DNA of 64,000 nucleotides, taken from NCBI GenBank assembly GCA_900537125.1, contig UNRJ01000006.1:248001-312000 (forward strand), read 5' to 3'. Position numbers and translations under genes: made by a program. This stretch comes from Rhodobacteraceae bacterium Alg238-R152 (GTDB lineage: Bacteria; Pseudomonadota; Alphaproteobacteria; Rhodobacterales; Rhodobacteraceae). Shown here piece after piece: positions 35,614-45,074 of this stretch. The notes below the pieces were generated by a model. That model was not told the origin of the DNA, did no database searches, and saw only the letters and a list, made by a program, of their open reading frames with translations. The first letter of the stretch is position 1. Each line of letters opens with the position of its first letter.

Positions 35614-36062
35614 GGTTTAGCGCGGAGTTTGGCGGCGACTTTGAGGCCGTTGCGCACGCCCATGCCGAGGAAAATGCGGTTTGTCAGATAAACCAGCGCC
35701 ACCATACCCACAAAGATCATCATCCAAACGGGGGGGCTGATCACCGAGAGCACTGAGAACACGTCGAACCCCAGGGCGGTCATCACGCCAATCGACACGC
35801 CGGCAAAGACCAGTTGAATGGCCGTCGCAGCAAGGGTGAGCGGCCAAGCCAAGCGCCAAGCGGCGCCTTTGGGCAACGCGGTTTCAGTGTCACGACCGTG
35901 GCGCATGCCCAGATCCTGAGCGGCAGTAATTGCGGGTAGCCAAACGCTCATGCCCGCAGGCAAGTCGGTGCTGGTCCATTGCGCCAAAGCCATGTCGACC
36001 GCAATCACGGCCAACATGATTGCGCTATAAAAGACGGCGTAGCGGCGTTGGTTCAATTCCAT
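35610..36062 (-). CDS. Small polytopic membrane protein, possibly ABZJ_00895 family
   Basis: A 150-residue membrane protein with four hydrophobic segments. I recall similar proteins under the name ABZJ_00895 family, but the match is not certain. Start chosen at 36062 because AGAGGA stands just upstream; an ATG at 36083 overlapping the pdxJ stop (ATGA, as at the other junctions of this operon) is a real alternative and adds seven residues. Function unknown. Confidence 0.7.
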   Translation of the reverse strand: MELNQRRYAVFYSAIMLAVIAVDMALAQWTSTDLPAGMSVWLPAITAAQDLGMRHGRDTETALPKGAAWRLAWPLTLAATAIQLVFAGVSIGVMTALGFDVFSVLSVISPPVWMMIFVGMVALVYLTNRIFLGMGVRNGLKVAAKLRAKP

Positions 36063-36079
36063 GGGAATCCTCTCAGAGG

Positions 36080-36814
36080 TCATGCCCGCGCGTCATCCAT
36101 CAAACGGCGCATTTCTTGGATTGCTGGGTCAAGGCCACGGAAGATCGACTCGCCAATCAGGAAGTGGCCGATGTTGAGCTCCATCACTTCCGGCAGGGCG
36201 GCGATGGGCTTCACCGTGTCGTACGTCAAGCCGTGCCCGGCATGGACCTCGAGGCCCAGTGAATAGGCAAATGTGGCCATCTCGGTCAGGCGGGTTAGTT
36301 CGGCGTCACGCTCTTCAAACCGACCTTCCGCGTGAAAATCACAATAGGCGCCGGTGTGCAGCTCGATGACTTGCGCGCCAATGCGGTTGGCAGCCTCGAT
36401 TTGTGGCTTGTCAGCGGCGATGAAGATCGACACCCGGCAACCTGCATCCCGCAGAGGCGCAATGAAATGGGCCAGCTTGTTTTCCTCGCGCGCCACTTCA
36501 AGCCCACCTTCGGTGGTACGCTCTTCGCGTTTTTCGGGCACGATGCAGACGGCATGAGGTTTGTGACGCAAAGCGATGGCTTGCATCTCATCGGTGGCGG
36601 CCATTTCAAAGTTCAGCGGCACGGTAAGCGCTTCCATGAGGGCATCTATGTCCGCATCTGCAATGTGGCGGCGGTCTTCGCGCAGGTGGGCCGTGATGCC
36701 ATCGGCACCGGCCTCCTCAGCCAACTTCGCGGCACGAACTGGATCCGGATAAGCCGAGCCACGTGCATTGCGCAGGGTGGCCACGTGGTCAATATTTACT
36801 CCCAAACGCAGCAT
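36080..36814 (-). CDS. pdxJ: Pyridoxine 5'-phosphate synthase
   Basis: A 244-residue TIM-barrel enzyme that condenses 3-amino-2-oxopropyl phosphate with deoxyxylulose 5-phosphate to give pyridoxine 5'-phosphate, the last ring-forming step of vitamin B6 synthesis. Seen: [32 protein letters not shown], and ELHTGAYCD. The frame opens at 36841, but ATG 36814 has CGGAGG seven bases upstream. The genes downstream to acpS are overlapped or nearly so. Confidence 0.96.
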   Translation of the reverse strand: MLRLGVNIDHVATLRNARGSAYPDPVRAAKLAEEAGADGITAHLREDRRHIADADIDALMEALTVPLNFEMAATDEMQAIALRHKPHAVCIVPEKREERTTEGGLEVAREENKLAHFIAPLRDAGCRVSIFIAADKPQIEAANRIGAQVIELHTGAYCDFHAEGRFEERDAELTRLTEMATFAYSLGLEVHAGHGLTYDTVKPIAALPEVMELNIGHFLIGESIFRGLDPAIQEMRRLMDDARA

Positions 36815-36922
36815 CGCATTCCTCCGGACAAGTTTGATCATATTTGCCGCGAGCCTACGGGCAGTGCAGGTCGAGTAAAACCGATTTTTTGTGTGGATAC
36901 AATTTCAGGCAAACCGGGGAGG

Positions 36923-37579
36923 TCAGTTGTCCTGCTGGATATTGGCGGCCTGTTCTTCTGCCAATGCGCGCGCTTTGGCGATGCGTTTGGCAAACTTTGC
37001 CGAGCGCCGTTTTTGGTAGGCGCGAATAACCGGCACCGACAGGTAATACATCACTGTGGCGGTGATGATGCCGGGAATGATTCCGCCAATCATGTAAGGG
37101 TAAAACACTTCATCAAAAAAGATGCGTAGCCCCCGCCAGTCAGCCACATCCTCATTAAACATGGCCCAAAAATTGTGCCAAAGGTCTGCCCCCGCATTGG
37201 CAAATTTTCCCGCAAGGGAACCTTTGTCACCTTCTTCAAACTCCGTACCCAGCAGGAAGTGCCCGGTTTTGAGAGACACCACACCAATAGGCAAATAGGT
37301 CAGCGGATTGCCAAAGAAGGTCGCCAGAAGTGAGGCCAGAAAATTCCCCCCCAGGATGCGCGCCAGAAGCGCGGCAACCACAAAGTGCATCGTATAAAAT
37401 GGCGTGAAGGTGGTGAACACGCCCGCCCAGATACCGCGGCCAATGGTTTCCGCAGATCCCGGCAGACGGTGCAAGCGATGTTGCACGTAGCGCGCGGCCC
37501 GTCCCCAGCCGCCGCGGGGATAGAAAAACTCTCCAATGATGCGGAGAAACGGTCTTCTATCGCGGCGCTTAAATACCAC
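36923..37579 (-). CDS. DUF2062 domain membrane protein
   Basis: A 218-residue protein with a DUF2062 domain: an N-terminal basic part, then GIWAGVFTTFTPFYTMHFVV and ILGGNFLASLLATFFGNPLT, and a last helix near residue 170. Similar proteins are found near the lipid A or polysaccharide machinery, without assigned function. It follows rsh by 18 bases in the same direction. Confidence 0.85.
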   Translation of the reverse strand: MVFKRRDRRPFLRIIGEFFYPRGGWGRAARYVQHRLHRLPGSAETIGRGIWAGVFTTFTPFYTMHFVVAALLARILGGNFLASLLATFFGNPLTYLPIGVVSLKTGHFLLGTEFEEGDKGSLAGKFANAGADLWHNFWAMFNEDVADWRGLRIFFDEVFYPYMIGGIIPGIITATVMYYLSVPVIRAYQKRRSAKFAKRIAKARALAEEQAANIQQDN

Positions 37580-37597
37580 GGGGGTTCCTCGAATTCG

Positions 37598-39733
37598 TCA
37601 GGTCGCGAGCGGGCTGCGGACCAAATCTGGGTTTCTGTAGCGTTCGATTTCGGCCACGTCGGTTTCTGCTTCCAAGGCCAGCATCAGCTTGTGCAAATGT
37701 TCAGCGTCGCCAAGGTCCACACTGATCAGAAGTCTGTAAAAATCCGGTTTCCGGTCCAAGAACACCATGTCAGAGATATTGGCCTTGTTCTCGCCAATCA
37801 ATGTGCAAAGTCGTCCCAGGACCCCAGCGTCATTGCCAATCGTGATCAGCAGCTGCACCGTGTAGATCGGTTTGTGTTTGCCCGCGTGCCAGTGCAGATC
37901 CAGCCAGCGCTCTGGTTGATCCTCATAGTTGGACAATGCGTCACAATCGATGGCATGCACCACAACGCCTTGGCCGCGATAGGTGATGCCCACGATACGT
38001 TCGCCTGGCAGCGGCTGACAGCATGGCGCCCGTTGGAAACTCTGGTCTGCAGACAGACCAATCACAGCGCGCTCGGAGGCCACTTCGTCAGTCTCTGCAG
38101 GGGCAAGATCCGGGTAAACCGTTTGCAGCACTTCTTGTGCGGTGAGTTCCGCAGAGCCAAGCCGCGCCAAAACTTCGTCTTTGTCCTTCAGGCGCAGATG
38201 TTTGGCAGCGAGGCCAAGTGCCTTATCGGTGGATTTCTTGCCCACATGCTCAAAGGCGGATCGGGCCAATTCTGCCCCCAAGCGCACATAGCGATCTCGA
38301 TCCATCTCGCGCAGAGCGCGGCGGATGGCGGTACGGGCTTTGCCGGTTTTAGCAATATCGAGCCATGTGGCCTGCGGCATTTGACCTTCGGCAGTGATGA
38401 CTTCCACGGATTGGCCGTTTTTGATGCGCGTCCAGAGTGGCACACGGCGGTGGTCCACTTTGGCTCCAACACAGGCGTGGCCGATGCGCGTGTGGATCGC
38501 ATAAGCAAAGTCGATTGGAGTGGCTCCACGTGGCAGCTTTACCACTTCGCCTTTGGGCGTGAAGCAGAACACCTGGTCCGAATACATCTCCAGTTTGACC
38601 GCCTCGAGGAAGTCTTCATGATCTTCCTCCGCGTCAAACTGTTCGGTCAGCCCCGAAATCCACTTTACGGGATCAACCGCAAATGGGTTTTCGCCACGCA
38701 CGCCGTCTTTGTAAGACCAATGCGCCGCCACACCTGATTCGGCCACATCGTGCATCTGCTGGGTGCGGATCTGCACCTCAACGCGGCGACCATTGCGGCC
38801 TGACACTGTGGTGTGGATTGAGCGATACCCGTTGGATTTTGGCTGACTGATATAGTCCTTGAAACGGCCTGGCACAGCCCGCCAACGCTGGTGGATCACG
38901 CCTAAGGCACGGTAGCAGCTGTCCTCGGTATCCGTGATAATGCGAAACCCGTAGATGTCAGACAGGCGGGAGAAACCCTGATCTTTCTCCTGCATCTTGC
39001 GCCAAATGGAATAAGGCTTCTTGGCGCGGCCAAAAACATCCCCCTTGATGCCATGTTCTCCCAGCACCAGACGCATGTCGGCCGTGGTACGCTCGATCAC
39101 ATCGCCGGTTTCTTTTTGCAGCGTGATGAAGCGGCGCATGATGGAGGCACGTCCATCGGGGTTGAGCACCTTGAAAGCAAGGTCTTCGAGCTCGTCCCGC
39201 ATCCATTGCATACCCATGCGGCCCGCAAGGGGGGCATAGATATCCATGGTTTCGCGCGCCTTTTGCCCCTGTTTGTCAGGGCGCATGGCTTTGATGGTGC
39301 GCATGTTGTGCAGACGGTCGGCCAGCTTGACCAAGATCACCCGCAGGTCTTTGGACATGGCCATAAACAGTTTGCGGAAGTTTTCCGCCTGTTTGGTTTC
39401 AGACGACGACAATTGCAGGTTGGTCAGCTTAGTCACGCCATCCACAAGGCCCGCAATCTCACCGCCAAACATCTCTTCCACGGACTCATAAGAGGCTTTG
39501 GTGTCCTCAATGGTGTCGTGCAAAAGCGCCGTGATGATGGAGGCATCATCCAGGTGCTGCTCGGCCAAGATCCAGGCCACTTCGATCGGGTGGGTGTAAT
39601 AGGGTTCGCCGGAGTGGCGAAACTGACCATCATGCATCTCGCGGCCATACTCATAGGCCGCGCGAATCAAGTCTTCATTGCTCTTGGGATTGTAGGCGCG
39701 AATGAGATTTACGAGATCGTCCGCAGGGATCAT
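37598..39733 (-). CDS. rsh: Bifunctional (p)ppGpp synthetase/hydrolase
   Basis: A 711-residue RelA/SpoT homologue that makes and breaks (p)ppGpp in the stringent response. The N-terminal hydrolase HD domain is intact (His72, Asp73, Glu76, Asp77 in LLHDTIED). The synthetase domain (about 200-360) carries YGFRIITDTED and the substrate-loop residues QPKSNGYRSIHTTV. A TGS domain (about 390-450) and a C-terminal ACT domain (about 630-700) follow. Both activities are predicted, as for other alphaproteobacteria with one Rsh. It sits 27 bases behind rpoZ. Confidence 0.95.
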   Translation of the reverse strand: MIPADDLVNLIRAYNPKSNEDLIRAAYEYGREMHDGQFRHSGEPYYTHPIEVAWILAEQHLDDASIITALLHDTIEDTKASYESVEEMFGGEIAGLVDGVTKLTNLQLSSSETKQAENFRKLFMAMSKDLRVILVKLADRLHNMRTIKAMRPDKQGQKARETMDIYAPLAGRMGMQWMRDELEDLAFKVLNPDGRASIMRRFITLQKETGDVIERTTADMRLVLGEHGIKGDVFGRAKKPYSIWRKMQEKDQGFSRLSDIYGFRIITDTEDSCYRALGVIHQRWRAVPGRFKDYISQPKSNGYRSIHTTVSGRNGRRVEVQIRTQQMHDVAESGVAAHWSYKDGVRGENPFAVDPVKWISGLTEQFDAEEDHEDFLEAVKLEMYSDQVFCFTPKGEVVKLPRGATPIDFAYAIHTRIGHACVGAKVDHRRVPLWTRIKNGQSVEVITAEGQMPQATWLDIAKTGKARTAIRRALREMDRDRYVRLGAELARSAFEHVGKKSTDKALGLAAKHLRLKDKDEVLARLGSAELTAQEVLQTVYPDLAPAETDEVASERAVIGLSADQSFQRAPCCQPLPGERIVGITYRGQGVVVHAIDCDALSNYEDQPERWLDLHWHAGKHKPIYTVQLLITIGNDAGVLGRLCTLIGENKANISDMVFLDRKPDFYRLLISVDLGDAEHLHKLMLALEAETDVAEIERYRNPDLVRSPLAT

Positions 39734-39760
39734 TTGCGCCCACCCATAGTCCTTGAGGGC

Positions 39761-40114
39761 TTAGCCCTGACCTTGCGCTTCCATCAGGGCGCGCAGCAGT
39801 TTCTCTTCGGACATGTCGTCCTCTTGAGGTGTGTCCGGCTCGGACCCCATCAGAAGCGCCATGCGGTCTTCTTCGGGCTCGTCAACTTCGATCTGGCTCT
39901 GGTTGGCCTCGATCAGACGCTCACGCAGCTCATCCGCTGTTTGGGTTTCTTCCGCGATCTCACGCAGTGCCACAACCGGATTTTTGTCGTTGTCGCGATC
40001 CAATGTAATGGCCGCACCAGCAGACACCTCACGGGCGCGGTGGGACGCAAGCATCACCAGCTCAAAGCGGTTTTGAACTTTGTCTACGCAGTCTTCAACG
40101 GTCACGCGGGCCAT
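39761..40114 (-). CDS. rpoZ: DNA-directed RNA polymerase subunit omega
   Basis: A 117-residue RNA polymerase subunit. It begins [20 protein letters not shown], the family start, and has [29 protein letters not shown]. The frame opens at 40126 but the RpoZ motif begins at ATG 40114. It precedes rsh, the usual pair linking polymerase and ppGpp. Confidence 0.96.
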   Translation of the reverse strand: MARVTVEDCVDKVQNRFELVMLASHRAREVSAGAAITLDRDNDKNPVVALREIAEETQTADELRERLIEANQSQIEVDEPEEDRMALLMGSEPDTPQEDDMSEEKLLRALMEAQGQG

Positions 40115-40188
40115 CGGGCACTCCAATTGTTATGGATCGAGTCAGAAACGTGTGTGTAAGGGGGATTGTAACCCTTGACAAGCAGGTT

Positions 40189-40749
40189 TCAAAGGGCCTG
40201 CGGCTCTTTCTGAGCGAATTCCGGCAAATCCGCAAACATTTGGGCCACAGAACGGCCCGTGACTGGATGCCTCCAGCCGGGTGCAATGTCCATTAGGGGG
40301 GCCAGCACAAAGGCACGGTCCTGCAGTCGAGGGTGGGGAAGAATCAATTCTTCTGGGGCTTCCTGCGCCTGCTGTTCCTCTGGCAGCGCCCGCCAGCGTT
40401 TCCAAACTGTGACATTTGGTTGCACCAATGAGTCAAATCCAATTAGGTCGATGTCCAACGGGCGGGTGCCCCAACGCGTCAAACGCTCCCGGCCAAAGGC
40501 ACTCTCGATTTTGTGCAATTCCGTGAGCACTTCGCTGGCAGTGAGATCCGTTTCAATGCGCACCGCTGCATTAATAAAATCCGGCCCAGCGCCAGCAGGA
40601 AAACAAGGTGTTTGAAAGAATCGGCTAACTGCGCGAATATGAACAGCATTCCGGTTCAAATAAATTAAAGATTCCTGTAGTGTTTGAATTGGAGAACCAA
40701 ATTGAGAAGACAAATTGCCACCAAGAGCTAATAGACCAAAACTACTCAC
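40189..40749 (-). CDS. folK: 6-hydroxymethyl-7,8-dihydropterin pyrophosphokinase
   Basis: A 186-residue kinase that transfers pyrophosphate from ATP to hydroxymethyl-dihydropterin in folate synthesis. Seen: the start LLALGGNLSSQFGSP, the FINAAVRIETDL stretch, and the signature RWGTRPLDIDLI. Coding at the 5' end (40620-40749) is noticeably AT-rich compared with neighbours, though the protein reads through normally. Confidence 0.93.
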   Translation of the reverse strand: MSSFGLLALGGNLSSQFGSPIQTLQESLIYLNRNAVHIRAVSRFFQTPCFPAGAGPDFINAAVRIETDLTASEVLTELHKIESAFGRERLTRWGTRPLDIDLIGFDSLVQPNVTVWKRWRALPEEQQAQEAPEELILPHPRLQDRAFVLAPLMDIAPGWRHPVTGRSVAQMFADLPEFAQKEPQAL

Positions 40750-40796
40750 TTTAATCCCTATCTAATTTGAAGCTGGACAGAACTTACCGCAAATGC

Positions 40797-40824
40797 TTGC
40801 GAGCCCCGCAAATATGACTATTTT
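40797..40824 (+). promoter_or_regulatory. Candidate promoter of the NYN-domain gene
   Basis: TTGCGA (40797-40802) and TATTTT (40819-40824) with a 16-base spacer, within an AT-rich divergent region upstream of 40902. Pattern match only. Confidence 0.3.
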
Positions 40825-40901
40825 AGAGGGGCTGTCACGCCCACTCCAAAATTTCACTCACGGGACATTCCAGGCGCGGCAGAGCTAGAAAGGACATTTT
40901 G

Positions 40902-41477
40902 ATGTTTTACAAAGACGAACGGCTCGCGCTGTTCATAGACGGGTCGAATCTATATGCGGCTGCCAAGTCGCTTGGGTTCGATATCGACTACAAGCTTCTG
41001 CGGCAGGAATTCATGCGCCGTGGCAAGCTGCTTCGAGCCTTTTATTATACGGCACTGTTGGAGAATGACGAATATTCACCAATCCGCCCGTTGGTAGATT
41101 GGCTGCATTACAACGGCTTCACCATGGTGACCAAAGCGGCGAAGGAGTACACAGACTCCCAGGGGCGTCGTAAGGTCAAGGGGAACATGGACATTGAGCT
41201 AGCGGTGAACGCGATGGAACTGGCGCCACATGTGGACCACATCGTTTTGTTCTCGGGAGATGGGGATTTCCGTCCGCTGGTTGAAAGTCTGCAACGTCAA
41301 GGCGTGCGTGTGTCGGTGGTGTCCACCATTCGCAGCCAGCCGCCAATGATCTCTGACGAACTGCGTCGTCAGGCTGACAACTTCATCGAGCTGGATGGCT
41401 TGCGTGAGGTGATTGGCCGTCCGCCGCGCGATCCGTTGCCAGAGCACAATCGCGAAGCAGAGATGGCCGACGACTAG
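40902..41477 (+). CDS. NYN-domain protein (LabA/DUF88 family)
   Basis: A 191-residue protein with a PIN-like NYN nuclease fold: LFIDGSNLYAAAKSLGF at the start (metal Asp), and VLFSGDGDFRPLVESLQ with the second acidic cluster. The C-terminus (about 150-191) is charged and low in structure. Family members include putative ribonucleases and the circadian-linked LabA; the role here is unknown. Start at ATG 40902 follows AGGA by eight bases. Confidence 0.9.
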   Translation: MFYKDERLALFIDGSNLYAAAKSLGFDIDYKLLRQEFMRRGKLLRAFYYTALLENDEYSPIRPLVDWLHYNGFTMVTKAAKEYTDSQGRRKVKGNMDIELAVNAMELAPHVDHIVLFSGDGDFRPLVESLQRQGVRVSVVSTIRSQPPMISDELRRQADNFIELDGLREVIGRPPRDPLPEHNREAEMADD

Positions 41478-41497
41478 CTCGCGCCATGGCAGTTTTG

Positions 41498-41527
41498 AAA
41501 AGCCGGGGCTGATGCCTCGGCTTTTTT
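41498..41527 (+). terminator. Bidirectional terminator between NYN gene and cytochrome c gene
   Basis: AAAAGCCGGGGC (41498-41509) and GCCTCGGCTTTT (41514-41525) form a 12-base stem with one G-T pair and a TGAT loop, followed by T residues on both strands. It can end both converging transcripts. Confidence 0.8.
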
Positions 41528-41536
41528 GCGCCTGGA

Positions 41537-42010
41537 TCATCCTTGCTGATCATTCATGTCATTGTGCATTTTGATCACCCGATCCGGCCAAGTACTTTTG
41601 ATGTACCCCAGCACCTCCAAAATCTCCTGGTCAGACAAACTGCCTGCAAACCCTGGCATGTTGCTTTCATACCCCTGTCCAACCACGGCTGCGCTGCCCT
41701 GTTTGGTGATCGCAAAGAGCATTGCATCCGGGTGGTGCCAGGTGTGGCCAGTTTGATCATGGGGTGGCGCTGGCATCAGGCCATCGGGCGTGCGTTGTTT
41801 CCAGTTAGGTTCCCCTTCCAGGTTACTCCCGTGGCAGGAGGCACAGTTTTCCGCATACAGAGTTTTGCCCTGCGCAACACTGGCAAGGTCGTCATAAGGC
41901 AAGCGCAGATCGGACTCGGTGGTGTCAATCGGATTGACCACAGATTGCACAATAAACCCTCCGATAAGCGCAAATCCAAGCACCGCCCAGCCTAGTTTTG
42001 AAACCCCCAT
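41537..42010 (-). CDS. Membrane-anchored class I cytochrome c
   Basis: A 157-residue c-type cytochrome. An N-terminal uncleaved-type helix (about residues 5-25) should anchor it in the inner membrane with the heme domain in the periplasm. Heme motif CASCH (Cys56, Cys59, His60) and a probable axial Met in NMPGF (Met118). ATG 42010 has GGGAGAG upstream and begins the anchor; longer frames to 42067 add nothing. Possible roles are electron carrier to an oxidase or reductase; none is adjacent. Confidence 0.85.
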   Translation of the reverse strand: MGVSKLGWAVLGFALIGGFIVQSVVNPIDTTESDLRLPYDDLASVAQGKTLYAENCASCHGSNLEGEPNWKQRTPDGLMPAPPHDQTGHTWHHPDAMLFAITKQGSAAVVGQGYESNMPGFAGSLSDQEILEVLGYIKSTWPDRVIKMHNDMNDQQG

Positions 42011-42130
42011 GTTCTCTCCCACTTTGAAGTCCATTCGCGTTACCACCCTGCCCCACTGGAAGGTCAAGCACTGGACGTTTGTTCGCTAAAACCCTACCTG
42101 TTGCAACAAGACCAACGTGGAGACCCGCAT

Positions 42131-43084
42131 ATGAGCAAGCCCCCCCTGACCATTCATCTTGCGGCCCCGCGTGGGTTTTGTGCCGGAGTCGATCGCGCCA
42201 TCAAAATAGTGGAGATGGCGCTTCTCAAATGGGGGGCGCCGGTCTATGTGCGCCACGAAATTGTGCATAACAAATTTGTGGTGGACGGGTTGCGCGACAA
42301 AGGTGCGGTATTTGTCGAGGAATTGGACGAGTGCCCGGATGATCGCCCGGTTATCTTTTCGGCCCATGGTGTGGCCAAAGTGGTGCCTGCCGAGGCTCAG
42401 CGACGCGAGATGATTTACGTGGACGCAACATGTCCGTTGGTCAGCAAAGTGCATATCGAGGCCGAACGTCACAGCGAAAACGGGCTACAGATCATTATGA
42501 TCGGCCATGCTGGCCACCCTGAAACCATAGGCACCATGGGACAGTTGCAAGACGGCGAAGTGTTGTTGGTGGAGACAGAGGCGGATGTGGCCTCGGTGGA
42601 TGTACGTGACCCGGACAAGCTGGCGTTTGTCACGCAGACCACACTCTCCGTTGATGACACCAAAGGCATTGTTGCCGCACTTAACGCGCGTTTCCCAAAC
42701 ATCGTCGGGCCGCACAAAGAAGACATCTGCTACGCCACAACCAACCGCCAAGAGGCCGTAAAAGAAGTGGCGCCCAAAGTTGATGCCATGCTGGTGGTTG
42801 GTGCACCAAACTCCTCCAATTCCAAGCGGCTCGTCGAAGTGGGCGCCAAAAACGGGTGCAACTACTCTCAGCTGGTGCAGCGGGGCAAAGACATTGATTG
42901 GCGGGCGCTGGAAGGCATCACGTCACTGGGCATCACAGCTGGGGCCAGCGCACCTGAAGTGCTGGTCAATGAGGTCATTGACGCCTTTCGGGACAAGTTT
43001 GATGTGACGGTGGAAGTGGTCGAAACCGCCGTGGAAAGGGTGAATTTCAAAGTACCACGCGTATTGCGAGATGTGACAGTTTAG
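42131..43084 (+). CDS. ispH: 4-hydroxy-3-methylbut-2-enyl diphosphate reductase
   Basis: A 317-residue Fe-S enzyme of the last MEP-pathway step, making isopentenyl and dimethylallyl diphosphate. The three cluster cysteines are seen in RGFCAGV (Cys17), ATCPLV and DICYATTNR. The family's active-site Glu and Ser/Asn residues are in the usual surroundings (PNSSNSKRL). ATG 42131 with GGAG upstream is preferred to the frame from 42101. Confidence 0.96.
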   Translation: MSKPPLTIHLAAPRGFCAGVDRAIKIVEMALLKWGAPVYVRHEIVHNKFVVDGLRDKGAVFVEELDECPDDRPVIFSAHGVAKVVPAEAQRREMIYVDATCPLVSKVHIEAERHSENGLQIIMIGHAGHPETIGTMGQLQDGEVLLVETEADVASVDVRDPDKLAFVTQTTLSVDDTKGIVAALNARFPNIVGPHKEDICYATTNRQEAVKEVAPKVDAMLVVGAPNSSNSKRLVEVGAKNGCNYSQLVQRGKDIDWRALEGITSLGITAGASAPEVLVNEVIDAFRDKFDVTVEVVETAVERVNFKVPRVLRDVTV

Positions 43085-43157
43085 GTAAGCTGCCTTCTGA
43101 ACATTTGGATCACGTCCTTTCCATGGCGTGAAGGAAATCAAAGTTGAGGAGTATCTC

Positions 43158-43772
43158 GTGCTGTCTTTGCAATTTCTTGTAACCGCTTTTGTGGTGGTCA
43201 TCGCGCCTGGAACCGGCGTGATTTACACGCTCGCAATGGGATTGGGACAAGGCCCCCGCGCCGCACTTTGGGCCGCTATGGGTTGTACCGTCGGGATTGT
43301 GCCCCACCTGTTAGCGGCGACATTGGGATTGGCGGCCGTGCTGCATACGTCGGCTCTCTTGTTTAACGTCGTAAAATTTGCCGGCGTGGCCTATCTGCTT
43401 TACCTCGCCTGGCAGGCGGTGCGCAGCGGCGGGGCATTGGCGGTTACTGCAGAGCGGCAAGCACAGGCCGGATTTGTGATTGCACGCCGTGCAGCCCTTA
43501 TAAACATTTTGAACCCGAAACTCTCAGTGTTCTTCTTAGCGCTGTTGCCGCCATTCCTGAGCGGGAATGCCGCGACGGCGACAATGGAAATGGCGCTGCT
43601 TGGTGGGGTATTCATGGCGCTGACCTTTGGTGTGTTTGTGCTCTACGGGTTGTTTGCCGCCAAAGCCCGTGACCTGCTGCTGAGCAGTGAGCGGATGATG
43701 ACTTGGCTGAACCGCAGCTTTGCCACGATCTTTGTGGCGCTGGCCGGACGGCTGGCAATGGAACGCGCATGA
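43158..43772 (+). CDS. LysE/RhtB-family exporter (second copy)
   Basis: A 204-residue exporter with about six hydrophobic segments, starting MLSLQFLVTAFVVVIAPGTG after GTG 43158, which has GAGGAG six bases upstream. The frame opens at GTG 43128, but that would put charged residues ahead of the first helix. It carries NPKLSVFFLALLP. Its stop overlaps the methyltransferase start. It is unlike the LysE at 34987 in sequence; substrates of both are unknown. Confidence 0.88.
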   Translation: MLSLQFLVTAFVVVIAPGTGVIYTLAMGLGQGPRAALWAAMGCTVGIVPHLLAATLGLAAVLHTSALLFNVVKFAGVAYLLYLAWQAVRSGGALAVTAERQAQAGFVIARRAALINILNPKLSVFFLALLPPFLSGNAATATMEMALLGGVFMALTFGVFVLYGLFAAKARDLLLSSERMMTWLNRSFATIFVALAGRLAMERA

Positions 43773-44374
43773 GCGACAAAGAAACATTGGCGGTTTATGC
43801 CAAGGCCGCCGGAGACTACGCGGAGCGGTTTGCGCGGATTGATGATGCCGATGTAGATCAATTCAGCGACCTGACGGCGTTTTTTGAATTGTTGCCGGAC
43901 AATGGTCTGGTACTGGATTTGGGCTGTGGCCCCGGCCAGTGGGCCGCAAAAATTCGCGATGCGGGCTATCGCGTGCAAGGCATGGATGCGTCACCCGAGA
44001 TGGCGGTGCTGGCCAGGGAGCGGTTTGATCTGGAAGTGACCGTGGGGACGTTTGATCAGCTGGAAGCCGTTGAGACGTACGATGGCATCTGGGCCAACTT
44101 TAGCCTGCTGCACGCGCCCAAGGCTGAGCTGCCGGACCACCTCAGCCGTATTCACCACGCCCTCAAGCCTGGTGGTGCCTTTCACATCGGCACCAAGCTG
44201 GGGGACGGCGAACAGCGCGACCATCTTGGGCGGTTTTATAGCTACTACACCGAAGATGAGTTGACCGGATTGCTTGAGAGCGCGGGTTTTACCGTTGTGC
44301 GAAAAAGAACCGGAAGCGCGGTGGGATTGGCTGGCAGTGACGACACATTTGTCATACTGACCGCGCATGGCTGA
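43769..44374 (+). CDS. Class I SAM-dependent methyltransferase
   Basis: A 201-residue methyltransferase of the Methyltransf_11/25 type. Motif I is [12 protein letters not shown] near residue 48. The post-motif region [14 protein letters not shown] is seen. Starts at ATG 43769 within the exporter stop (ATGA) and overlaps rnhA by eight bases, so the three genes are coupled. Target molecule unknown. Confidence 0.88.
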   Translation: MSDKETLAVYAKAAGDYAERFARIDDADVDQFSDLTAFFELLPDNGLVLDLGCGPGQWAAKIRDAGYRVQGMDASPEMAVLARERFDLEVTVGTFDQLEAVETYDGIWANFSLLHAPKAELPDHLSRIHHALKPGGAFHIGTKLGDGEQRDHLGRFYSYYTEDELTGLLESAGFTVVRKRTGSAVGLAGSDDTFVILTAHG

Positions 44375-44822
44375 TTTGATTGCATATACCGATGGCGCAT
44401 GTTCCGGAAACCCTGGTCCAGGAGGCTGGGGCACGCTCATGCAAGCGAAAGAGGGCGACACCGTCATGAAAGAGCGCGAGCTCAAAGGCGGCGCGGAAAA
44501 CACCACCAACAACAAAATGGAGTTGATGGCCGCGATTATGGCGCTTGAGACACTGGAACGGCCCAGCACCATCACGGTTGTGACCGACAGCACCTATGTA
44601 AAAAACGGGGTGACTGGGTGGATTTTTGGCTGGAAGAAAAACGGCTGGAAGACAGCCTCTAAGAAGCCGGTCAAAAATGTGGAGCTGTGGCAGCGTCTGG
44701 ACGCAGCGCAAGCGCGGCATCAGGTGACCTGGGAATGGGTCAAGGGCCACGCGGGCCATCCGGAAAACGAACGCGCGGACGAATTGGCCCGCGCGGGTAT
44801 GGCACCGTTTAAAAAGGGCTGA
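44367..44822 (+). CDS. rnhA: Ribonuclease HI
   Basis: A 151-residue RNase H that degrades RNA in RNA-DNA hybrids. Seen: [16 protein letters not shown] with the first catalytic Asp, NNKMELMA with Glu, VTDSTYV with the second Asp, and a C-terminal NERADELAR. It overlaps the methyltransferase 3' end. Confidence 0.95.
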   Translation: MADLIAYTDGACSGNPGPGGWGTLMQAKEGDTVMKERELKGGAENTTNNKMELMAAIMALETLERPSTITVVTDSTYVKNGVTGWIFGWKKNGWKTASKKPVKNVELWQRLDAAQARHQVTWEWVKGHAGHPENERADELARAGMAPFKKG

Positions 44823-44825
44823 GGC

Positions 44826-45062
44826 TCATTTTCGGTAGTGTGTTGGGACGATGATCAGCGCACCAACCGAGGACAGAATGGCATTCAAGCCCGGGCTGCC
44901 AAACCCGATCTGAAACATGCGGCTGATCATGAAGAATAGGAACGCGCCGCCAATGCAGATAATGATCGATGGTAAGTAGCCATTGCGGGTAAAACCGCTG
45001 CGCTCGGAGAGATAGCCGACAATACCGGCAATAATAACAGTGCCGAAGAAGGCGAAAAACAC
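44826..45062 (-). CDS. Small three-helix membrane protein, GlsB/YeaQ-like
   Basis: A 78-residue protein with three hydrophobic stretches and glycine-rich loops (IIICIGGAFLFFMI, FGSPGLNAILSSVGALIIV) like the GlsB/YeaQ/YmgE family. It is downstream of fmt by 12 bases in the same direction. Function unknown. Confidence 0.7.
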   Translation of the reverse strand: MFFAFFGTVIIAGIVGYLSERSGFTRNGYLPSIIICIGGAFLFFMISRMFQIGFGSPGLNAILSSVGALIIVPTHYRK

Positions 45063-45074
45063 GCGAAGCGCTCC

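Noticed and set aside
37385-38737. 450-residue plus-strand frame within rsh
   Set aside because: It is antisense to rsh, with no known domain or ribosome site; the frame mirrors the codon bias of the real gene.
39053-40159. 368-residue plus-strand frame across rsh and rpoZ
   Set aside because: Antisense to two well-identified genes and without a family match.
40620-40830. AT-rich patch at the folK start as a sign of foreign DNA
   Set aside because: The protein reads through with normal FolK motifs, and divergent promoter regions are often AT-rich, so transfer is not needed to explain it.
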